This document shows positions 8,127 to 17,335 of a stretch of 36,777 bases of DNA, piece by piece. The position numbers and the translations under genes were made by a program. The DNA is from CAZMCH01 sp964564735 (GTDB lineage Bacteria > Poribacteria > DTPJ01): positions 1-36,777 of the forward strand of contig CAZMCH010000036.1 in the NCBI GenBank assembly GCA_964564735.1, read 5' to 3'. How positions within the stretch are numbered: the stretch's first letter is position 1; each line of letters starts with the position of its first letter. A model generated the notes under the pieces. The model saw only the letters and a list, made by a program, of their open reading frames with translations, was not told where the DNA came from and ran no database searches.

Positions 8127-9383
8127 ATGTCGCTAGAAAATAACATAAACACAAACTCACGACCATCAGAGTTAAAAATAACCGATATGCGAACCGTTAC
8201 CGTAGTTGGTGCGCCGATGAGATGCACACTTATCAAGATTGACACCAATCAAGGCATATATGGACTTGGTGAAGTCCGAGATGGCGCAAGCAAAACCTAT
8301 GCGCTAATGCTGAAAAGCAGATTATTGGGAGAAAACCCCTGCAATGTTGACAAAATTTTTCGCAAAATAAAACAATTCGGACATCATGCACGCCAAGCAG
8401 GCGGAGTTTGCGCTATTGAAATGGCTTTGATGGACTTGGCTGGCAAGGCTTATGGCGTTCCAGCATATCAGCTTGCCGGCGGAAAATTCAGGGATAAAGT
8501 TCGTATATATTGCGATACTGATGCAAGAAACGCTACTGATATGGGCAATAAACTCAAAGAGAGAATGGAACAAGGGTTCACATTTCTAAAAATGGACGTT
8601 GGGATTAATATCATCCGAAACATTCCCGACACACTAAACGCCCCTTCTGAAATGCTAAACACTTGGACTATTATGCACCCATTTACAGGTATACATATCA
8701 CAGACAAGGGAATTGACGCACTATGCGAATATGTTGATACAGTCAGAAGCATCATAGGCTATGAGATACCGTTAGCCGCAGATCATTTCGGTCATCTTGG
8801 CGTTGAAGATTGCATACGTGCTGGAAGGGCGTTAGATAAATACCGCCTTGCTTGGTATGAAGATATGATCCCTTGGCAGTTTGTTGATCAATATGTCCGT
8901 CTGTCAAATTCATGTGAAACACCAATCTGCACAGGTGAAGATATATACCTAAAAGAAGGTTTCATGGACTTATTCAAGGCAAGGGCTATCGCCGTATGTC
9001 ATCCTGATCTAGCGTCTTCTGGTGGAATTTTGGAAACAAAGAAGATCGGTGATCTTGCTCAGGATCATGGAATAGCAATGGCGATGCACATGGCAGGAAG
9101 TCCTGTTGCATGTATGGCAAGCGTCCACTGCGCCGCCGCAACTGAAAACTTCCTTGCTCTTGAAAACCATTCCGTTGATACTCCATGGTGGAACGAGATG
9201 GTAACGGGTTTGCCGAATCCAATTATACAGAATGGCTATATTGATGTTCCAGAATCACCCGGACTTGGTATTGACTTAAACCCAGATGTGATAAAGGCTC
9301 ATCTTGATCCAAAAGACCTCGGCTACTTTGAGCCAACGACAGAATGGGATAACGAATGGTCACATGATAGACTTTGGAGTTAA
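8127..9383 (+). CDS. Mandelate racemase/muconate-lactonizing (enolase superfamily) protein
   Basis: The enolase superfamily abstracts a proton alpha to a carboxylate with Mg2+ help; MR-subgroup members are mostly sugar-acid dehydratases. In 418 residues there is an N-terminal capping domain (to about 120) and a TIM barrel. Likely metal ligands are Asp219 (AADHFG), Glu245 (WYEDM) and Glu271 (TGEDIY). The Asp294-His321 pair is 27 residues apart, as in the Asp-His dyad of mandelate racemase. The lysine strand reads FLKMDVG, so the second Lys of a KxK motif is Asp, which argues for dehydratase rather than racemase activity. The start is ATG 8127, six bases after GAAAGG; a TTG six codons earlier is less likely. 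A TIM-barrel isomerase gene follows after 12 bases. The substrate is unknown. Confidence 0.88.
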   Translation: MSLENNINTNSRPSELKITDMRTVTVVGAPMRCTLIKIDTNQGIYGLGEVRDGASKTYALMLKSRLLGENPCNVDKIFRKIKQFGHHARQAGGVCAIEMALMDLAGKAYGVPAYQLAGGKFRDKVRIYCDTDARNATDMGNKLKERMEQGFTFLKMDVGINIIRNIPDTLNAPSEMLNTWTIMHPFTGIHITDKGIDALCEYVDTVRSIIGYEIPLAADHFGHLGVEDCIRAGRALDKYRLAWYEDMIPWQFVDQYVRLSNSCETPICTGEDIYLKEGFMDLFKARAIAVCHPDLASSGGILETKKIGDLAQDHGIAMAMHMAGSPVACMASVHCAAATENFLALENHSVDTPWWNEMVTGLPNPIIQNGYIDVPESPGLGIDLNPDVIKAHLDPKDLGYFEPTTEWDNEWSHDRLWS

Positions 9384-9395
9384 TAGGAGGTGTTT

Positions 9396-10205
9396 ATGGC
9401 AATTAAAGTTGCATGTCAAACTTATACATGGGAGATGCTTGGTGATCAATGGCAGGGAAAAGTTACCGATATACTTGATTGGGTTTATGATGCTGGTTAT
9501 CAAGGCATAGAGATAACCAACACTATGATCAAGGAATTTTATGATAAACCAATTGACTTTGCCGATGAACTGAAAAAGCGAGACCTTGAACTTTCTGCAT
9601 TTGCTTATGCTACACCAACAGGCTTTACCGAGCCTGAGCTTTGGGGCGAATATATGTCGGGTGCGATAAAGGCTTTGAGTTTTTTGAAACACTTTCCGAA
9701 TCCAAAATTAGGTTTGGGCGGTGTTGCGAATCCATCAAGGGAAAATGCTTTATCGAAGCTAGATCAAGCCATCAAGTTTTATAATAAAGTCGGTCTATTG
9801 GGAACTGCGTTAGGTATATCTGTAAATGTTCATCCACATTCGCATCATGGCTCATTGCTTGAAAGCGACATGGAATATCAATATCTGCTTGATCGGCTTG
9901 ATCCTGTATATATTAGCTTTGGTCCCGACACAGGGCATATTATTCGTGGCGGACAGGATTTGATGACCTGCCTGAGAAAACACATCCATCGCATCACACA
10001 TTTACACCTTAAAGACGTTGATTCTAATAGAAATTGGAAGCCCCTTGGTGAGGGAATATGCGATTTTCCTGCTGTCTTTGATCTTTTAAATTCCGTTGGA
10101 TATGATGGTTGGGTTGTTGCGGAAGAAGAATCCGATTTTGCCCGTCAGGATGGGATTTCAGCCATAAAAGCAAATAGAAGTTATCTACAGCTACTAGGTT
10201 TTTAG
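9396..10205 (+). CDS. Sugar phosphate isomerase/epimerase (xylose-isomerase-like TIM barrel)
   Basis: This 269-residue protein belongs to the AP-endonuclease-2/xylose-isomerase-like barrel family (IolE, hydroxypyruvate isomerase, tagatose 3-epimerase relatives), which use a divalent metal on ketoses or inosose. Likely metal or catalytic positions are the His-rich NVHPHSHH strand, Asp178 (GPDTGH), His204 (HLHLKD) and Glu243-245 (VAEEES). The start is ATG 9396 with a perfect AGGAGG at 9385-9390; a GTG two codons earlier overlaps that site. It follows the MR-family gene after 12 bases and is almost certainly in the same operon, so both should act on one sugar-acid pathway. The exact reaction is not deducible. 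Confidence 0.85.
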   Translation: MAIKVACQTYTWEMLGDQWQGKVTDILDWVYDAGYQGIEITNTMIKEFYDKPIDFADELKKRDLELSAFAYATPTGFTEPELWGEYMSGAIKALSFLKHFPNPKLGLGGVANPSRENALSKLDQAIKFYNKVGLLGTALGISVNVHPHSHHGSLLESDMEYQYLLDRLDPVYISFGPDTGHIIRGGQDLMTCLRKHIHRITHLHLKDVDSNRNWKPLGEGICDFPAVFDLLNSVGYDGWVVAEEESDFARQDGISAIKANRSYLQLLGF

Positions 10206-10237
10206 ATACTGAAAATCCAGTCAAATAATGAATTTGC

Positions 10238-10266
10238 TTGACAATAAGGGATATATGGTGTTAAAT
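10238..10266 (+). promoter_or_regulatory. Candidate promoter for the envelope gene cluster
   Basis: A perfect -35 TTGACA (10238-10243) is followed after 17 bases by TTAAAT (10261-10266), a 4/6 match to the -10 box. It lies about 65 bases before the first gene of the plus-strand cluster starting at 10330. Confidence 0.5.
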
Positions 10267-10329
10267 ATGGCTTAATATTAAAGACTAATTAGCTTTATAT
10301 GTAAAATACGGAGTCATTAACAATAATCG

Positions 10330-11334
10330 GTGAATCAAATAAAAGGCAGAACAAAAAATATCCTGCGTCTAACTATATCAATCGTCATAAGTATTTTTAT
10401 AGTATGGTTCTTGTTATCAAAAATTGAGTTAAGTGATATTCCAAAAGCCATAGTTGATATACCAAAACAGGATTTATTCTACGCTTTTGTTATTTATGCC
10501 TTCGCTGTATTTTTCAAAGCATTGAGATTTAAGACTATCCTCAGAAGTGATATAAAATTAGGGCATATATTCAGCATAGTCTCTCTTTATATGTTCTTTG
10601 CAAATGTTCTTCCGATGCGCGCTGGTGAACTTTCATATATGTATCTATTAAAAAAAGAAGCCAACACATCGGGAACAAAAAGCTTTGCATCATTAATACT
10701 GGGCGCAATTGCAGATATAATAATTATGTTTATTATGATGTTAGTTGTGTTATGGCATTTGCGATTTGAGCTTGCTGAAAGGTCTATGGATATTTTAATT
10801 TCAGACTTTGTTAAATCATTGATTGAAAAATTTACTGGACTAAATTTAATCATAATTATATCCTTATTGCTAATCATACTAATAATTGGATTTATCCTAA
10901 TAAGATATAAGTTTAGAAAATATCTACTCATAATAAGAAATAAAATCATAGAAGTATTCCGAGAATTAACATTTATCAGACTTGATTTAAGACTATTAAT
11001 AATAATATTGCTTTCATTTTTGATAATAATTTTTCGCTTTGGTACTCAATGGTATATAGTTCGTTCAATGGATGTGAATATCAATATATGGCAATTTGCC
11101 TTTGCGATCCTTTTTGGTGTATTATTTAGCCTGATCCCAATACATGGTCCAGCGGGATTTGGAACAGTTGAGGCTCCCTGGGTTTTAGCTCTTGTGTATT
11201 TAAATGTTTCAGAAAAAGACGCAATAACATCTGGTTTTTGCCTGCATATAATTATTATGCTGTTCTGTGCAATATTGGGGCTTTATGGCATAATTAGCCT
11301 TAGAAAGATAAAGCGATGTTCAGAACAGAATTAG
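10330..11334 (+). CDS. Flippase-like membrane protein (LPG synthase TM / UPF0104 family)
   Basis: This is a 334-residue polytopic inner-membrane protein with about eight hydrophobic segments (first at about 12-30). It matches the AglD/YbhN/lysylphosphatidylglycerol-synthase transmembrane family: an early MRAGE motif at 96-100 and, late in the protein, PIHGPAGFGTVEAP, the glycine-rich loop with Glu typical of the family. Such proteins are suspected lipid or lipid-linked-glycan transporters. The GTG at 10330 is the only usable upstream start because an in-frame TAA lies at 10324-10326; the nearest SD-like CGGAG is too distant to help. The C-terminal catalytic domain of true LPG synthases is absent. 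The next gene overlaps it by 19 bases, suggesting coupling. Confidence 0.8.
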   Translation: MNQIKGRTKNILRLTISIVISIFIVWFLLSKIELSDIPKAIVDIPKQDLFYAFVIYAFAVFFKALRFKTILRSDIKLGHIFSIVSLYMFFANVLPMRAGELSYMYLLKKEANTSGTKSFASLILGAIADIIIMFIMMLVVLWHLRFELAERSMDILISDFVKSLIEKFTGLNLIIIISLLLIILIIGFILIRYKFRKYLLIIRNKIIEVFRELTFIRLDLRLLIIILLSFLIIIFRFGTQWYIVRSMDVNINIWQFAFAILFGVLFSLIPIHGPAGFGTVEAPWVLALVYLNVSEKDAITSGFCLHIIIMLFCAILGLYGIISLRKIKRCSEQN

Positions 11335-12347
11335 CAACAAAAGATGAACTCAAAAATTGGAACCAGATAATAGCAAGATGCGCTTATAGCGAGGCATTGC
11401 ATACAATTGAATGGCGAAATGCCTTAATGACAAATTTTAGGCAAATGAAGCCGATATATTTTGTTACTAAGAATGGCGAAGATATAGTTGGCGTTTTACC
11501 ATGCTTTATTTTTCAACCGATTCCACTAAGTAAAGCAATGCTCTCCATGCCTTGGACATTGTCAGGAGGGCTATTAGCTTTTGTTGATACTGATATTAAG
11601 GCAATATCAAATTCGGTTTGCCAAAAATTAGACGAAATAGCTCATAAAAGACATATAAGCGAAACAATATTCACATTACTTGATAATCATGAATCTAATT
11701 TCATTGATAGCCTAACACAAAAAGACTATATACAAAAAGATAGATATTTCACGCATATTTTAAGTATTGATGATGGATTTGACGCTGTTTGGGAAAGATA
11801 CAACAAGCGTGTTAGAGGTGCGGTTCGGAAGGCGGAAAAAAATGGTGTAATAGTTCGTGAAACAAGCGATGAAGCGGATATGATCAAATTTTATAGGACA
11901 TATCTATCTATGATGAAGAATTTTGGTAGCACACCAAAGCCGTATTCTTTACTTAGATACCTTCAAACCAGTTCTATTGCAAAGCTTGTTATTGCTGAAT
12001 TAGACGGAGATTTCATAGCAGGGCTATTATTCCTATATTTTAATTCGCATGTTAGATTATGGTGTGAGACATCAGACCCTAATTTTCTCAGCTATCGTCC
12101 CAATAATGCAGTGATTAATTACATAATAAAATGGTCTTGTGAAAATAAATATAATATTGTGGATTTTGGCGCATCTCCACTTGATAATGAGGGGCTTGCC
12201 TCTTTCAAAGAGGAGTGGGGAGCAAAAAAAGCATGGTTAAGCACGTTTATAAAAGTTCATTCTACTTGGAGAAAAAGGCTTTGGACTGTTTCTGAACCAT
12301 CTATAAGGAGAATATATGCTGCGATCCAGCACTTTAAGTTACAATGA
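11316..12347 (+). CDS. FemAB-like GNAT-fold transferase
   Basis: This 343-residue soluble protein resembles the FemA/FemB/FmhB group and its exopolysaccharide-cluster relatives. These have tandem GNAT folds and transfer amino acids or acyl groups to cell-wall or glycan precursors. The most telling part is the second-half opening, with FDAVWERYNKRVRGAVRKAE and then GVIVRE, a family hallmark, followed by a core strand containing FIAGLLFLYF. No signal peptide or membrane segment is seen, so it should act in the cytoplasm. It overlaps both neighbours (19 and 32 bases). The acceptor substrate is unknown. The PEP-CTERM-type FemAB relatives are an alternative placement. Confidence 0.72.
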   Translation: MFRTELATKDELKNWNQIIARCAYSEALHTIEWRNALMTNFRQMKPIYFVTKNGEDIVGVLPCFIFQPIPLSKAMLSMPWTLSGGLLAFVDTDIKAISNSVCQKLDEIAHKRHISETIFTLLDNHESNFIDSLTQKDYIQKDRYFTHILSIDDGFDAVWERYNKRVRGAVRKAEKNGVIVRETSDEADMIKFYRTYLSMMKNFGSTPKPYSLLRYLQTSSIAKLVIAELDGDFIAGLLFLYFNSHVRLWCETSDPNFLSYRPNNAVINYIIKWSCENKYNIVDFGASPLDNEGLASFKEEWGAKKAWLSTFIKVHSTWRKRLWTVSEPSIRRIYAAIQHFKLQ

Positions 12348-13803
12348 TAGAAAGCAAGACATGGCAAGTTTATTTGAGGAAATTATCATACTGCTAATAT
12401 TAATTGCTATCGCTTCTGTATTAAGATTTTGGAAACTTGGAGAATGGAGTTTTTGGGCTGATGAGATATTTTCTGTTCAGGATGCTCAGAATTTTCCAGA
12501 ATCACTAACCATAAATCCCATCATCTATGCGCTAATACATTGGACTACAAACACGTTTGGTTTGAGTGAATGGAGCGCTAGATTAGGACCATGTATAATT
12601 GGCATCATTAGCTTGCCGTTCATATATTTGATTGCAAGGCGAATGTTTGGTGTGCAAGTTGGAGTAGTTTCCTCATTATTTCTTGTATTTCATCCATGGC
12701 ATATATATTGGTCTCAAAATGCAAGGGCATATTCATTAGTATTTTTTCTTGCAGGGCTTTCTGCATATTGTTTCTATGAAGCAATTGAAAGTAATAAACT
12801 AAGATACAGTATATTATCATTATTATTAACCATGCTTTCTATTGCATCATATTTGCATTGTGTATTAATTTTGCCCGCATTTATTATTTATGTGATTATA
12901 TTACCTTTTCTTCCGATTACATTACCAAAAGGACTTAACAAAAGAATTTTATTGACATTTTTTGTCCCTTTTATTCTTTCATTATCAGTGTTATTTATAC
13001 CAACGGTTCGTGAATATATTTATTCTGGTTGGGGTTCAAATGAATGGGGACGCAATGCTCTTTATATACTATTTACAGTAGGATATTCTTTGGGGATACC
13101 ATTTACGGTTGCATCTATCATTGGAGTCTTTCATTCCTTTGCATATTTGGATAGGGGTGGAATATTCCTAATGTGTTATGCCATAGTGCCTTTGTTATGC
13201 CTTTTGGCGATCTCTCCTTTTTTGAATGTTGCGGGATATTATCTTTTCTTTACAATGCCTGCATATTTAATTCTTGCTGGATTGTGTGCCTCTGAAGCAA
13301 TATCTTTTATGGCTAGAGATTCTAAAGTCCTTTCATCTGCCGTTGTGTTGATCCTGTTAATATTTCTAATATCTCAAAGCTATTTATATTTCTTTGTTGA
13401 AAATGGTGGAAGGGAAAAATGGAAAGAGGCATTTCAATCTATATCAGGAAAAGTTGAAATTGATGACGCTGTTGTTGTTCCAATGCCAAGAGTTGCCGAA
13501 TATTATCTGCAAAAACAAAATCTTCAACAATTAGAAAAGGTAATCAACAGCATTGGGCAATCCCAAAATCAATGGAATGAAAATAAACAGGATGTATGGT
13601 TTGTTATAGATGAGCCAAGCGTTCAAGTTCTCGATCCTCAACATAAATTTCAGGATTGGCTATATACAAATTGTAGGCTTGTTAAAGAATTTCCTGTTTA
13701 TGCGAGAGTTATGGATAGAACAGTCAGAATCTGGTATCTTGACTATATTGAACCGATTTCTGAAACAAAACAACCTAATAACAATATTGAACAATCAAAT
13801 TAA
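12316..13803 (+). CDS. GT39/ArnT-like membrane glycosyltransferase
   Basis: This is a 495-residue GT-C-fold enzyme with roughly ten membrane segments and a C-terminal extracytoplasmic domain from about residue 375. Family members transfer sugars from polyprenyl-phosphate donors to lipids, glycans or proteins on the outer face of the inner membrane. The first loop carries Asp49-Glu50 (FWADEIFS), the catalytic acidic motif, and HPWHIYWSQNARAY is typical of the YfhO/GT39 'RmlD-like' loop region. ATG 12316 is chosen because AAGGAG lies five bases upstream; the overlap with the FemAB-like gene is then 32 bases. A later ATG at 12361 has a weaker site. The sugar and acceptor are unknown. Confidence 0.8.
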   Translation: MLRSSTLSYNDRKQDMASLFEEIIILLILIAIASVLRFWKLGEWSFWADEIFSVQDAQNFPESLTINPIIYALIHWTTNTFGLSEWSARLGPCIIGIISLPFIYLIARRMFGVQVGVVSSLFLVFHPWHIYWSQNARAYSLVFFLAGLSAYCFYEAIESNKLRYSILSLLLTMLSIASYLHCVLILPAFIIYVIILPFLPITLPKGLNKRILLTFFVPFILSLSVLFIPTVREYIYSGWGSNEWGRNALYILFTVGYSLGIPFTVASIIGVFHSFAYLDRGGIFLMCYAIVPLLCLLAISPFLNVAGYYLFFTMPAYLILAGLCASEAISFMARDSKVLSSAVVLILLIFLISQSYLYFFVENGGREKWKEAFQSISGKVEIDDAVVVPMPRVAEYYLQKQNLQQLEKVINSIGQSQNQWNENKQDVWFVIDEPSVQVLDPQHKFQDWLYTNCRLVKEFPVYARVMDRTVRIWYLDYIEPISETKQPNNNIEQSN

Positions 13804-13831
13804 TTTTAATTATAAAGGATAATTAGGTCAA

Positions 13832-14452
13832 ATGATAGCTGTTATTGACTATGGAATGGGAAATTTACGAAGTGTTCAGGCAGGGCTTAATTCTGTAAAT
13901 CAGGAATCATTTATCACGGATGATCCAAAAAAAGTGATAGAAGCTGATGGAGTTGTTTTGCCGGGTGTCGGTGCATTTGCGGATGCGATAAAGAGGTTGA
14001 ATGATACAGGTCTTGGTGAAGCATTTCGAAAGGCTGTTGTGCTTGGAAAGCCCTGTATTGGTATATGTCTCGGATTGCAGTTATTGTTTTCTGAAAGCGA
14101 GGAAGGTGGATTATATAAAGGGCTTGATATTGTTAAAGGTCGTGTCATCAGATTCACAAATCAGCTAAAAGTCCCTCACATGGGTTGGAATCAGCTCAAT
14201 ATAAAACAAAAAGATTCGCCACTTTTTCGTGATATACCAGAAGGAACTTATGTTTATTTTGTCCATTCATATTTTGTTGTTCCTGATGATAGTTCTGTAA
14301 TCGCTTCAACAACAAATTATGGCATAGATTTTACTTCAGTTATTGCAAAAGATAATCTTTTTGGGACACAGTTCCATCCAGAAAAAAGTCAAAATCTGGG
14401 TTTACAGATATTGAGGAATTTTGGTTCGCTTGTAAAGGGGGCAATATGCTGA
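13832..14452 (+). CDS. hisH: Imidazole glycerol phosphate synthase, glutamine amidotransferase subunit HisH
   Basis: HisH hydrolyses glutamine and channels ammonia to HisF for the fifth step of histidine synthesis. The 206 residues carry a class I amidotransferase triad: Cys79 (GICLG) and His182/Glu184 (QFHPEKSQ). The family signature DYGMGNLRSV lies at the N-terminus. It overlaps hisA by seven bases, so the two are translationally coupled. hisF, its obligate partner, is not in this window. HisH homologues also occur in sugar-amidation pathways (WbuY/PseA type), but hisA next door supports the histidine role. Confidence 0.95.
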   Translation: MIAVIDYGMGNLRSVQAGLNSVNQESFITDDPKKVIEADGVVLPGVGAFADAIKRLNDTGLGEAFRKAVVLGKPCIGICLGLQLLFSESEEGGLYKGLDIVKGRVIRFTNQLKVPHMGWNQLNIKQKDSPLFRDIPEGTYVYFVHSYFVVPDDSSVIASTTNYGIDFTSVIAKDNLFGTQFHPEKSQNLGLQILRNFGSLVKGAIC

Positions 14453-15168
14453 TTTTACCTGCAATTGACCTTCGTAATGGCAAATGTGTTCGGCTAATTC
14501 AGGGCAAAGTTGATGCAGAGACAATCTTTTCCGATGACCCTGTTGCTACTGCCTTAAAATGGCAAGGCAAAGGTGCAAAATTTCTCCATGTAGTTGACCT
14601 TGATGGTGCTTTTTCAGGTGTTCCACAAAACCTTGACGTTATAGAAAAAATCGCCCAAGCCTTAAGTATTCCTATTGAAATGGGCGGGGGCATCCGTGAC
14701 GCAGATGTTGTTAAAAATGTCTTTAATGCGGGTGTTAGTCGTGCTATACTAGGGACATCAGCACTTAAAAATCCTTCATTTGCTAAGGAAATGTGCGATC
14801 TGTATGGGGATAAAATCGCAGTCGGTATAGATGCAAAAGACGGTATGGTTGCAATCAAAGGATGGACAGAAGTTGGCGAAAAATCTGCAATTGATTTTGC
14901 GATTGAGATGAAAGAATGTGGAGTCAAGACGATCATTTATACTGATATAAAGCGTGATGGTATGTTGACAGGACCAAATATCGAGGCAACAAGAAATCTT
15001 GCGATAGCTGTTTTGGGAGTAAATATTATCGCATCTGGAGGAATGTCATCTATTGATGACATAAAAAATCTAAAACAGATAGAGCATTACGGTGTTACAG
15101 GTGTTATTATAGGCAAAGCTATTTATACAGGTGATATTGAACTAGAAGATGCCATTGCTATTGCTTAG
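14446..15168 (+). CDS. hisA: ProFAR isomerase HisA
   Basis: HisA is a (beta/alpha)8 barrel that isomerises the aminoaldose ProFAR to the aminoketose PRFAR, the substrate of HisF-HisH. Asp8 (LPAIDLRNGKCVRL) and Asp129 (VGIDAKDG) are the general base/acid pair. The two phosphate-binding loops are GGGIRD and ASGGMSS. Asp167 sits in YTDIKRDG. The length of 240 is typical. Its ATG lies inside the end of hisH. The first Asp in an LPAIDLxxG context separates HisA from HisF. Confidence 0.95.
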   Translation: MLILPAIDLRNGKCVRLIQGKVDAETIFSDDPVATALKWQGKGAKFLHVVDLDGAFSGVPQNLDVIEKIAQALSIPIEMGGGIRDADVVKNVFNAGVSRAILGTSALKNPSFAKEMCDLYGDKIAVGIDAKDGMVAIKGWTEVGEKSAIDFAIEMKECGVKTIIYTDIKRDGMLTGPNIEATRNLAIAVLGVNIIASGGMSSIDDIKNLKQIEHYGVTGVIIGKAIYTGDIELEDAIAIA

Positions 15169-15218
15169 CTTTGAGTATTGCTTTGGCAGTATTTTTTATA
15201 ATTTATGAGATAGGAAAA

Positions 15219-16982
15219 ATGTCGTTAGTTAGACTTGATAAAGTTTCGAAATTTTATGGTGCTAATATAGTTCTAAACGAGGTTAGTTGGCAGATTGCCA
15301 ATGATGATAGGGTTGGTTTAATTGGCAATAACGGTTCAGGGAAGACAACGCTATTTAAGATTGCATCTGGCGAAATGTCAGATTTTAAAGGCGTTTTAGA
15401 ACGTGCAAAGAGGGCAAGAATCGGCTATCTACATCAAGAGCCTGAGTTTGAATCTAATCAGAAATTACGAGAAGCGATCCGTATCGCTGCATTTGAGCAT
15501 ATACAAGAAATGGAAAAAGAAATGGATGACCTTGCCGAAAAGATGGGCAATGTCAAAGATGACGAGGAACAAGCAGAGATACTTGATAGATATGCGAGAG
15601 TTCAGGAAAGATATGAAGCGCATGGCGGATATGATTATGAGCATCGGATAGATCAAGTTCTTGGTGGTATGGGATTTAGACCGAGTGATTATGAGCTACC
15701 AGTAGGCGTTCTTAGTGGAGGGCAGAAAGGCAGAGCTGCGATAGCAAAATTATTGCTTGAAGAACCTGATCTATTGTTATTAGATGAACCAACAAACCAT
15801 CTTGATCTAGAAGCAACTGAATGGTTAGAAGATTTTATAAAGACCGAATATAACGGCGCTGTTGTAGTCGTGTCTCATGATAGATATTTCCTTGACAGAG
15901 TTGTTACAAAGATAGCAGAAATCCAATTCGGTAAATTAGAGGAATACAGAGGCAATTATTCAAAATATGTGGCATTAAAAGAAGAAAAATTGCTTGCTCA
16001 ACAAAGATTATACGAGCAACAGCAAGAGGAAATTGAGCATAACGAAGAATTCATACGAAAATATCATGCAGGACAGAGAAGTAAAGAGGCACGTGGACGA
16101 CAAAAAATGCTTGATAGTATGGATTTAATAGAAAAACCAAGAACTGAAAATAAAAGAATGAAACTTGCCTTTAATACTGATGTTAGGGGTGGAGATGATG
16201 TCCTTCAATTAAGAAATGTCAGCAAAGTTTATGATAACAAAACTTTGTTTCGTGATCTTAATCTGGATTTATATCGCAAGGACAGTCTTGGAATTATAGG
16301 ACCTAATGGCGTAGGCAAGACAACGCTTTTGCGGATGATTTTAGGTAAAGAGACGCCAACAACTGGATTGGTTAAAGTCGGATATAATCTTAAATTGGGA
16401 TATTATGATCAACAGCTTGCGGGGTTAAACCTGAATAATACTATCCTTGATGAATTGTGGCAGTTGCGTCCAAAGGATACTCAAGGGGAAGTTCGTTCAT
16501 ATCTTGGCAGGTTTTTGTTTAGTGGTGATGATGTATTCAAGAAAATTGGCGATCTGAGCGGGGGTGAACAAAGCCGAGTTGCCCTTGCAAAATTATTGCT
16601 TGATAATGCAAATTTCTTGATACTTGATGAACCAACAAACCATCTTGATATTGCATCTAAGGAAGTCCTTGAAGAAGCATTGGTTGAGTATCCTGCTACT
16701 ATGATTATTGTTTCGCATGACAGATATTTTCTTGATAAAGTCGTAAATAAAATTCTATTTATGGAAAGGGATAGAGTTCATCTTTGGGTTGGCAATTATT
16801 CCGCATATCAAGAGCATATTATAGAAAAGAGAGCGGAGGAAATCGCAAGAATTGCTGAAGAAAAAAAGCGCATTGCCCAAGAAAAGAAAAGAGCAGAAAT
16901 AGAAGCAAACAGACAGGAAAAAGAAAGGGATAAGAAGAAAAAAAAGAAGAAATCTCCACCAAAAAAATGGATCGGGGTATAA
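15219..16982 (+). CDS. ABC-F family ATPase
   Basis: ABC-F proteins are soluble twin-ATPases that act on the ribosome (translation factors or antibiotic resistance) rather than transporting. The 587 residues hold two ABC domains: Walker A GNNGSGKT at 36-43 and GPNGVGKT at 361-368, signatures LSGGQKGRAAIA and LSGGEQSRVALA, and a charged ABC_tran_Xtn linker between them with the repeating EEIEHNEEFI/AGQRSKEARGRQK pattern. There are no membrane segments. The C-terminus is an E/K-rich coiled coil ending in a lysine run, unlike EttA and somewhat like Uup. ATG 15219 has AGGA just upstream; a TTG at 15171 would add a hydrophobic leader and is rejected. The specific subfamily is uncertain. Confidence 0.9.
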   Translation: MSLVRLDKVSKFYGANIVLNEVSWQIANDDRVGLIGNNGSGKTTLFKIASGEMSDFKGVLERAKRARIGYLHQEPEFESNQKLREAIRIAAFEHIQEMEKEMDDLAEKMGNVKDDEEQAEILDRYARVQERYEAHGGYDYEHRIDQVLGGMGFRPSDYELPVGVLSGGQKGRAAIAKLLLEEPDLLLLDEPTNHLDLEATEWLEDFIKTEYNGAVVVVSHDRYFLDRVVTKIAEIQFGKLEEYRGNYSKYVALKEEKLLAQQRLYEQQQEEIEHNEEFIRKYHAGQRSKEARGRQKMLDSMDLIEKPRTENKRMKLAFNTDVRGGDDVLQLRNVSKVYDNKTLFRDLNLDLYRKDSLGIIGPNGVGKTTLLRMILGKETPTTGLVKVGYNLKLGYYDQQLAGLNLNNTILDELWQLRPKDTQGEVRSYLGRFLFSGDDVFKKIGDLSGGEQSRVALAKLLLDNANFLILDEPTNHLDIASKEVLEEALVEYPATMIIVSHDRYFLDKVVNKILFMERDRVHLWVGNYSAYQEHIIEKRAEEIARIAEEKKRIAQEKKRAEIEANRQEKERDKKKKKKKSPPKKWIGV

Positions 16983-17025
16983 ATCTTTCTTTTGATACTA
17001 CTTATGTGAGATGATCCTTGAAAGT

Positions 17026-17059
17026 ATCCCTTTTCCAAAGGGAGATTTAGAGGGATTTT
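17026..17059. repeat. Dispersed intergenic repeat, copy 1
   Basis: A short palindrome (TCCCTTT...AAAGGGA) is followed by GATTTAGAGGGATTT. A 17-base core, CAAAGGGAGATTTAGAG (17036-17052), is identical to 32016-32032, and flanking bases are largely conserved. Both copies are intergenic and on the same strand orientation. The stem could also act as a weak 3' hairpin for the ABC-F gene. Confidence 0.7.
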
Positions 17060-17283
17060 CAAAATATTTATAAATACAAAAAGCTAATTGTTTAAGCACT
17101 ATATTTTTAATAATGTCATAATAGACTTGGAAATTCCTTGAAAAAGATTTATAATTTGAAAAAGAAAAATTAAGTGTTAAATTTTTGCCTAAACCTTCTT
17201 ATCTAATATAAGTCTAACTTTAGATATAGAAAATCATAGGCGGCGTAAAAAGAGGGAAAATAAAATAAATATTGATAATAAGC

Positions 17284-17334
17284 AGGGCGAATTATTTGTC
17301 TTAATAGCTTTTATTTAGCCAGATATTTCGCCCT
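17284..17334 (+). promoter_or_regulatory. 8-bp inverted repeat abutting the start codon of the ABC ATPase gene
   Basis: AGGGCGAA (17284-17291) is perfectly complementary to TTCGCCCT (17327-17334), with a 35-base loop, and the ATG begins at 17336. No Shine-Dalgarno sequence is visible in front of this ATG. The structure would hold the initiation region in a stem, so it could be a translational control element, or the real start could be the ATG at 17357. Confidence 0.35.
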
Positions 17335-17335
17335 T

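Larger units (their letters stand above)
16983..17335. other. Intergenic region after the ABC-F gene
   Basis: This 353-base AT-rich region contains one copy of a dispersed repeat (17026-17059) and, at its right end, an 8-bp inverted repeat abutting the next start codon; both are listed separately. No ORF or clear promoter was found. Confidence 0.5.

Noticed and set aside
7943..8248. 101-residue minus-strand ORF across the clpB/MR intergenic region
   Set aside because: It overlaps the 5' end of the MR-family gene antisense, has no ribosome-binding site and reads as low-complexity hydrophobic sequence.
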